In this document: piece after piece, positions 60,888-64,000 of the stretch
Layout of the letters: each line of letters starts with the position of its first letter
Position numbering within the stretch: the first letter of the stretch is position 1
Assembly: GCA_016617785.1 (NCBI GenBank)
Contig: JADILM010000008.1
Location: 186,001-250,000, forward strand
Source of the DNA: Sporobolomyces roseus
Taxonomy: Eukaryota; Basidiomycota; Microbotryomycetes; Sporidiobolales; Sporidiobolaceae
Reading direction: 5' to 3'
DNA length: 64,000 bases
Position numbers and translations under genes: made by a program
The notes under the pieces: model-generated
What the model saw: the letters and a program-made list of their open reading frames with translations, nothing else
What the model was told of the DNA's origin: nothing
Database searches by the model: none

Positions 60888-62330
60888 ATGTCAGACTGTC
60901 ACGTACAGGGATCAAGGGTAAACTCTCTCTCTCGTCCTATTCTTCCAAGCTTCTGAATGCGCTGACCCGTTCCATCGCTCCCTGCGTTCTCTCGCTTAGC
61001 CAACTCCTCTCAATCAGCTCAATAGTACTCTCTCGCCCGCTCTTCCTTCCCTCGCTCCCGATGCATCTCCCTCCACTTCTTTCCCCCCGTCTCCCTCGAA
61101 CGAACATTCCGATTCTCTCCTCCCTCCTCGCATTCCTCCTTCCCTCCGCACTCTCCCTCTCGACATCATTCACGAGATCGTTGATCAAGGAGGTCCTGAT
61201 TTCGTCTTTCCCCTCACGAATCGTCGTCTTCTTCCTTTCCACATTTCGACTCTTTATCGCGCCGTCAGACTCAGCACGTCGAACCTCGGTCACTTCCAGC
61301 GTACCCTTCGACTGCATCACGACAAATACGAATCACTCATCCGAATCCTGCACTTTCACGTTTCCGAGTCTCAGTCATCTCGCCCTCGTCCAGTGACTCT
61401 CGGCGACCCAGTTGGATTCTATCGTCTGGACGTCGAACGCCTCGATGGGTTGGAAGAGCTACACCTCACCGGAGATTACGAGATCCTCACGGATATCCTT
61501 GCTCAATCGAAATGGTATGAATCTTTCCGACACCTCAAAATATTTCACCTACACTCGGACCACGCCCCGACCTCAACGGTGTTCGAACTCATCGATCACG
61601 TCACGCTTGATGGCGTCCCCGTTGAAATTGTTAGCTCTATGCACTCGTCAGGACTCCTTCTCGTCGCGGAGAAATCGCCCGACTCGACATTCGACATCGC
61701 ATACTGCGGAGGTCCGGCCAGCTGGACCTACTTCTTGACTCTCCTCTCGGCAATAGCAGTTACTCGTCTACGTATCTGCTTCTTCTTCGCTGGCCAAACC
61801 ACCACGGAACAAGTCTTCACCAATCTCGACCCTTCCCTTCTCGTCGAGCTTCAGTTGTTCTTGCTCAATCCAGACTCCACGGCCCCCGCAGAGGATCTAC
61901 AAGCTGATGATCCCTTCAGCTGTCCGGTCCTCAAGCGATTAGCTATAGGAGGTAATCTAACCGTACCGTGGAGGCGAGGTCTTGAACATGCACCCCTCGA
62001 AACGATCCATTTCGGTCCCAAAACTCTCGTCCTTCCGGATAGACTCATCGGCCTCCTTCGCTCGAGCCCCAAAAACGGAAAAACTCTCTCGAGTCCGTCA
62101 AACTCGACAACATCTTCTCCGCTCTTCCTGTCCCAGCTGACCCAGTACCGGACGACTGGTGTCTCCCCGAGTGGAAAGTCTCGTTCACACGAGCGCAAGC
62201 TGAGCATTTGAGGGATGTGACGAGGAAGTTGGGCATTGAGGTCAGCGGAACGACATTCTTAGGGTTGGAGATACTTGAATCGGAGGAATACCGGGAAGCT
62301 CTCGAAAGGGAAGAGGAGAAAGAAGATTGA
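60888..62330 (+). pseudogene. F-box/LRR-like family member I, frameshifted duplicate of G
   Basis: First exon 60888-60917 (MSDCHVQGSR, identical in protein to G), intron, exon 2 from 61000. The frame follows G with RTLPLDIIHEIVDQGG, PLTNRRLLPFHISTLYRAV, LGHFQRTLRLHHDKYESL, LKRLAIGGNLTVPW and LETIHFGPKTLVLPDRLIG. After RSSPKNGKT the family module continues in the next frame as SVKLDNIFSALPV, DDWCLPEWKVSFTRAQAEHL, LGIEVSGTTFLGLEILESE, ending at 62330. The shift falls at 62060-62090, which has two A5 runs; one missing base explains it. The uninterrupted first frame stops at 62211 without the module. Pseudogene or assembly error. Confidence 0.75.
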
Positions 62331-62771
62331 CGAACGGGACTGAGCAGATTAGGAGCGGGAGCTGCAGGAGCGGATGAGGTAAAGGGGTTTGGCGAAAAGT
62401 GAGGAGGAGAAAGGTTGATTTGATGCCCGAAGTAGCTTTATGTTTTGAGCTTTTTTGTCCTGTACATCTCTTTCTCTGTGTTCGCTCTTTCCTTGTGCAA
62501 TGAGCTGGCTTCGAGCGACACTTGTTGAGAAAGCGAGCTTTTCGACTTCGTTCGAAATTTGTTCGCTTTTTCCATGTTCATGATTCTCCGCCCTCATTGA
62601 TCATTCGCTCTGATTTGGTCTACGACTGTACCCTGTCGTTGATCGTCGAAGGAGCTGCGATCGGAAAACGATCCAAAAAGCCTCGCTCAGATCGCTAAAA
62701 ACGCTCCTTGTCCTCCCTCTCTTCACTTGACTCATTTCACTCTCTCGGATCAGCTCGAATCAGCTCGAATC
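62331..62771 (+). promoter_or_regulatory. Promoter of member J
   Basis: 441 bp. A short tandem repeat of the 10-mer AGCTCGAATC (about 2.5 copies, 62751-62776) overlaps the start region. No gene is seen. Confidence 0.4.
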
Positions 62772-64000
62772 AGCTTCTCAGATGTCAGAAGACCCTACCG
62801 TAAGCTCTAGAATCTCTACATTACTCCTCGTCATCGCTGACCTCTCCTGGTTGAAACAGCTCCTTCCCCGTTATGCCACTCTCTCTTCCCTTCCCGATGA
62901 GCTCCTTCAAGCCATCATAGACCTCTTAGGGGATGCCCACTTCCTTATGCCACCCCTCACCAAACGACTTCTCGCTTACTATCGTCGACAAATGTATCGA
63001 GAGGTCAAAATCAAAACGCATCAAGTCTCTCCATTCATTCGATCGATCTCGTCGAATCCAGGTTTAGGCGCTCTCGTACACAGCTTGGAGATCAAGGCCT
63101 CGAAACTGAAGAAAGCGAATCAGATTGGAGCGAGCATCGGGGAATTCGACAAAGCATTCGCATCCTTCGTCAACCTTGTCGACCTTCAGATCAGTAGCGG
63201 ATCAAGTCTAGCTTGCGAGGCGTTCCTCAGGTCAAACAGTACTCAATGTGCTCCTCGACTCAAGCGCCTACACCTCGATTCAAAATTCCCTTCCCTCAGA
63301 GACGCCTTCGCGATCCAAAACTTCGTCGAAACCTCAAAAAGGAGAAACCTTTCGAGCCTCACCTTCCACGTCCAACGCGTAGATATCTCCAGTATACCTC
63401 CCGCTACCCTCACTCAGTCTCTCTCTTTCCCTTCGGTCTCGACTCTCGTTCTCAAAGGCCCTCTTTCCACCTCTTCTTCTTCCACCTTACTCGTTGCTAC
63501 CGCTTCCCCCTCCTACCTGAAGCTGGAAGATACCAGTAAAGCCTCAGACCTCTGCACACTCTTGTCCTCCGCTCAATCCTCCAACGTCAAGACTTTGATT
63601 CTCGGAGGTTCGATTTCCGTCGACCCTCAAGATCTCACGAAACAACTCTCTCGCTTCACTCAACTCGACACTCTCGAACTCATCGGATCAGCTTGTCCCA
63701 TCGGTCGACCCTTCTACACCGCTCTTCGAAAACTCCCTCTCGTCAAGCTCACTTTCGGTCGGGGAGCAGACGTTTCTGCAGCAGAGGTCAAGAGCTTGAT
63801 CAGTGGGAAGAGGAAACACTCGAGCTTGAAAGAAGTCGTGTTGGAGAACATCGAAGCAAAGTACGGAGAGGACGACGAGGTGGAAAGCAAGTGGGATCAT
63901 GATTTCGTGCTTCCGAAGTTTACGAAGAAGTTCACAAAGAAGGGCTTGCAGAACATCATCGATGCAGCGGGAGATCAGAAGGACGTCAAGCTATCAGGAT
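62772..64000 (+). CDS. F-box/LRR-like family member J, cut by window end
   Basis: Six-codon first exon (62772-62789, MSEDPT), phase-0 intron, exon 2 from 62860 open to the window end. F-box-like LSSLPDELLQAIIDLLGDA, PPLTKRLLAYYRRQMYREV, NPGLGALVHSLEI; leucine-rich segments; LELIGSACPIGRPFYTALRK, LPLVKLTFGRGADVSAAEV, LKEVVLENIEA, FVLPKFTKKFTKKGLQNII. The terminal GS-T motif is beyond the window. Nearest relative is member E. Confidence 0.78.

Overview
This window looks like nuclear DNA of a basidiomycetous yeast or dimorphic fungus, probably Pucciniomycotina/Microbotryomycetes-like. That placement is inferred from dense genes, many spliceosomal introns of about 50-80 nt with CTNAC-type branch points, and basidiomycete-type gene families. 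No bacterial operons, CRISPR arrays, insertion sequences or transposon open reading frames were seen. About 29 protein genes and one tRNA are supported. Exon chains were built by hand from splice sites and frame; most of those summed give whole numbers of codons.

Layout. 1-9.1 kb: a degenerate family 2 glycosyltransferase, a membrane-anchored GH5 mannanase-like protein, and a secreted acid trehalase. 9.3-22.3 kb: a BIG1/VOA1-like ER protein, a fungal PNUTS (PP1 nuclear targeting subunit) orthologue, a LIM-domain-binding co-regulator, an AIM6-like phosphodiesterase with an apparent frameshift, and an unrecognised gene. 22.5-25.3 kb: a divergent pair of F-box/LRR-like genes (members A and B). 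25.9 kb: an intron-containing initiator tRNA-Met. 26.6-33.2 kb: a small LEA-like hydrophilic protein and an ABCC (YOR1-type) transporter. 33.5-41.4 kb: an unknown protein, a GRF zinc-finger protein, F-box/LRR-like member C, a typical F-box protein and queuosine-nucleotide N-glycosylase. 41.8-47 kb: members D, E and F. 47.5-56.7 kb: a DPP5-type S9 peptidase, a DUF7721-like protein carrying an EF-hand loop, a second GRF zinc-finger protein, the proteasome subunit RPN5 and a small unknown protein. 57 kb to the end: members G, H, I (frameshifted) and J (cut by the window edge).

The main feature is the F-box/LRR-like family. Ten members lie in about 42 kb, interleaved with single-copy housekeeping genes. 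Nine have a 5-11-codon first exon followed by a phase-0 intron. They share an N-terminal degenerate F-box and a C-terminal signature module. They sort into five close pairs (A/B, C/H, D/F, E/J, G/I). D/F and G/I are recent duplicates that include their promoters, each about 3.8 kb apart with another member between them. One member has lost its C-terminal module and one carries a frameshift, which suggests birth-and-death evolution. TTCGCAA motifs recur about 180-220 bp upstream of several members. With RPN5 nearby the theme suggests ubiquitin-proteasome targeting, but the shared location does not itself show a functional link.
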